From contig DLQV01000169.1 of NCBI GenBank assembly GCA_002474415.1, forward strand, positions 5,684-10,979: a stretch of 5,296 bases of DNA, written 5' to 3'. The position numbers were made by a program, and so were the translations under genes. Positions 5,259 to 5,296 of this stretch are shown here, in pieces; position 1 is the stretch's first letter, and each line of letters begins with the position of its first letter. The DNA is from Lachnospiraceae bacterium UBA7598. Its GTDB lineage: Bacteria; Bacillota; Clostridia; Lachnospirales; Lachnospiraceae. The notes beneath the pieces are model-generated. The model saw only the letters and a list, made by a program, of their open reading frames with translations. It did no database searches and was not told the origin of the DNA.

Positions 5259-5296
5259 CGCGACGACACCCCCAAATCCTTTAACACACCATCGGC
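5255..5296 (-). CDS. C-terminal end of an ABC transporter ATP-binding protein (cut by window edge)
   Basis: The minus-strand frame from the window edge reads ADGVLKDLGVSSR and stops at TGA (5257-5255). The stop shares bases with the TTG start of the permease (TTGA). The fragment is too short for motif evidence; the call rests on context, since FtsX-type permeases are normally preceded by their ATPase, and on the tight overlap. If right, the Walker motifs and signature lie beyond 5296. Confidence 0.5.
   Translation of the reverse strand, partial: ADGVLKDLGVSSR

Overview
The window looks like accessory DNA from a low-to-mid GC Bacillota genome, most likely a gut Clostridia/Lachnospiraceae-type organism. 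This is inferred from the AT-rich intergenic DNA, the strong GGAGG-type ribosome binding sites and the types of gene present; no rRNA or taxonomic marker is available. Every gene I can support lies on the minus strand, so the window reads from right to left.

Right side (5296 to 2925): the last 13 codons of a probable ABC transporter ATPase overlap the TTG start of a 777-residue FtsX/MacB-type ABC permease. The permease carries two FtsX units, each with an extracytoplasmic domain. The two are translationally coupled halves of one exporter, of the kind often linked to peptide or antibiotic efflux.

Middle (2924 to 2152): about 770 bases without a convincing gene, but rich in inverted repeats. 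Six clear hairpins lie between 2365 and 2906. Three have U-rich 3' flanks in the minus direction and could end the transporter transcript. The loop and one arm of the hairpin nearest the permease stop copy, almost exactly, a 21-base stretch inside the permease gene. The left part of the gap holds stacked sigma-A-like promoters pointing left and a perfect 7-bp inverted repeat that may be an operator.

Left side (2151 to 1): a compact three-gene operon. It consists of an AAA/ABC-type ATPase (AbiLi/RloA-like), an RloB-family protein (AbiLii-like) whose start overlaps the ATPase stop by 8 bases, and, 20 bases further on, the first 69 codons of a C5-cytosine DNA methyltransferase that runs off the window. 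The first two genes match the layout of the AbiL/RloAB anti-phage module and resemble the ATPase-plus-TOPRIM logic of PARIS and OLD/Gabija systems. The methyltransferase is noticeably more AT-rich and has an unusual motif I. It could be a restriction-modification partner or a third component of the defence operon; the sequence beyond position 1 would decide this.
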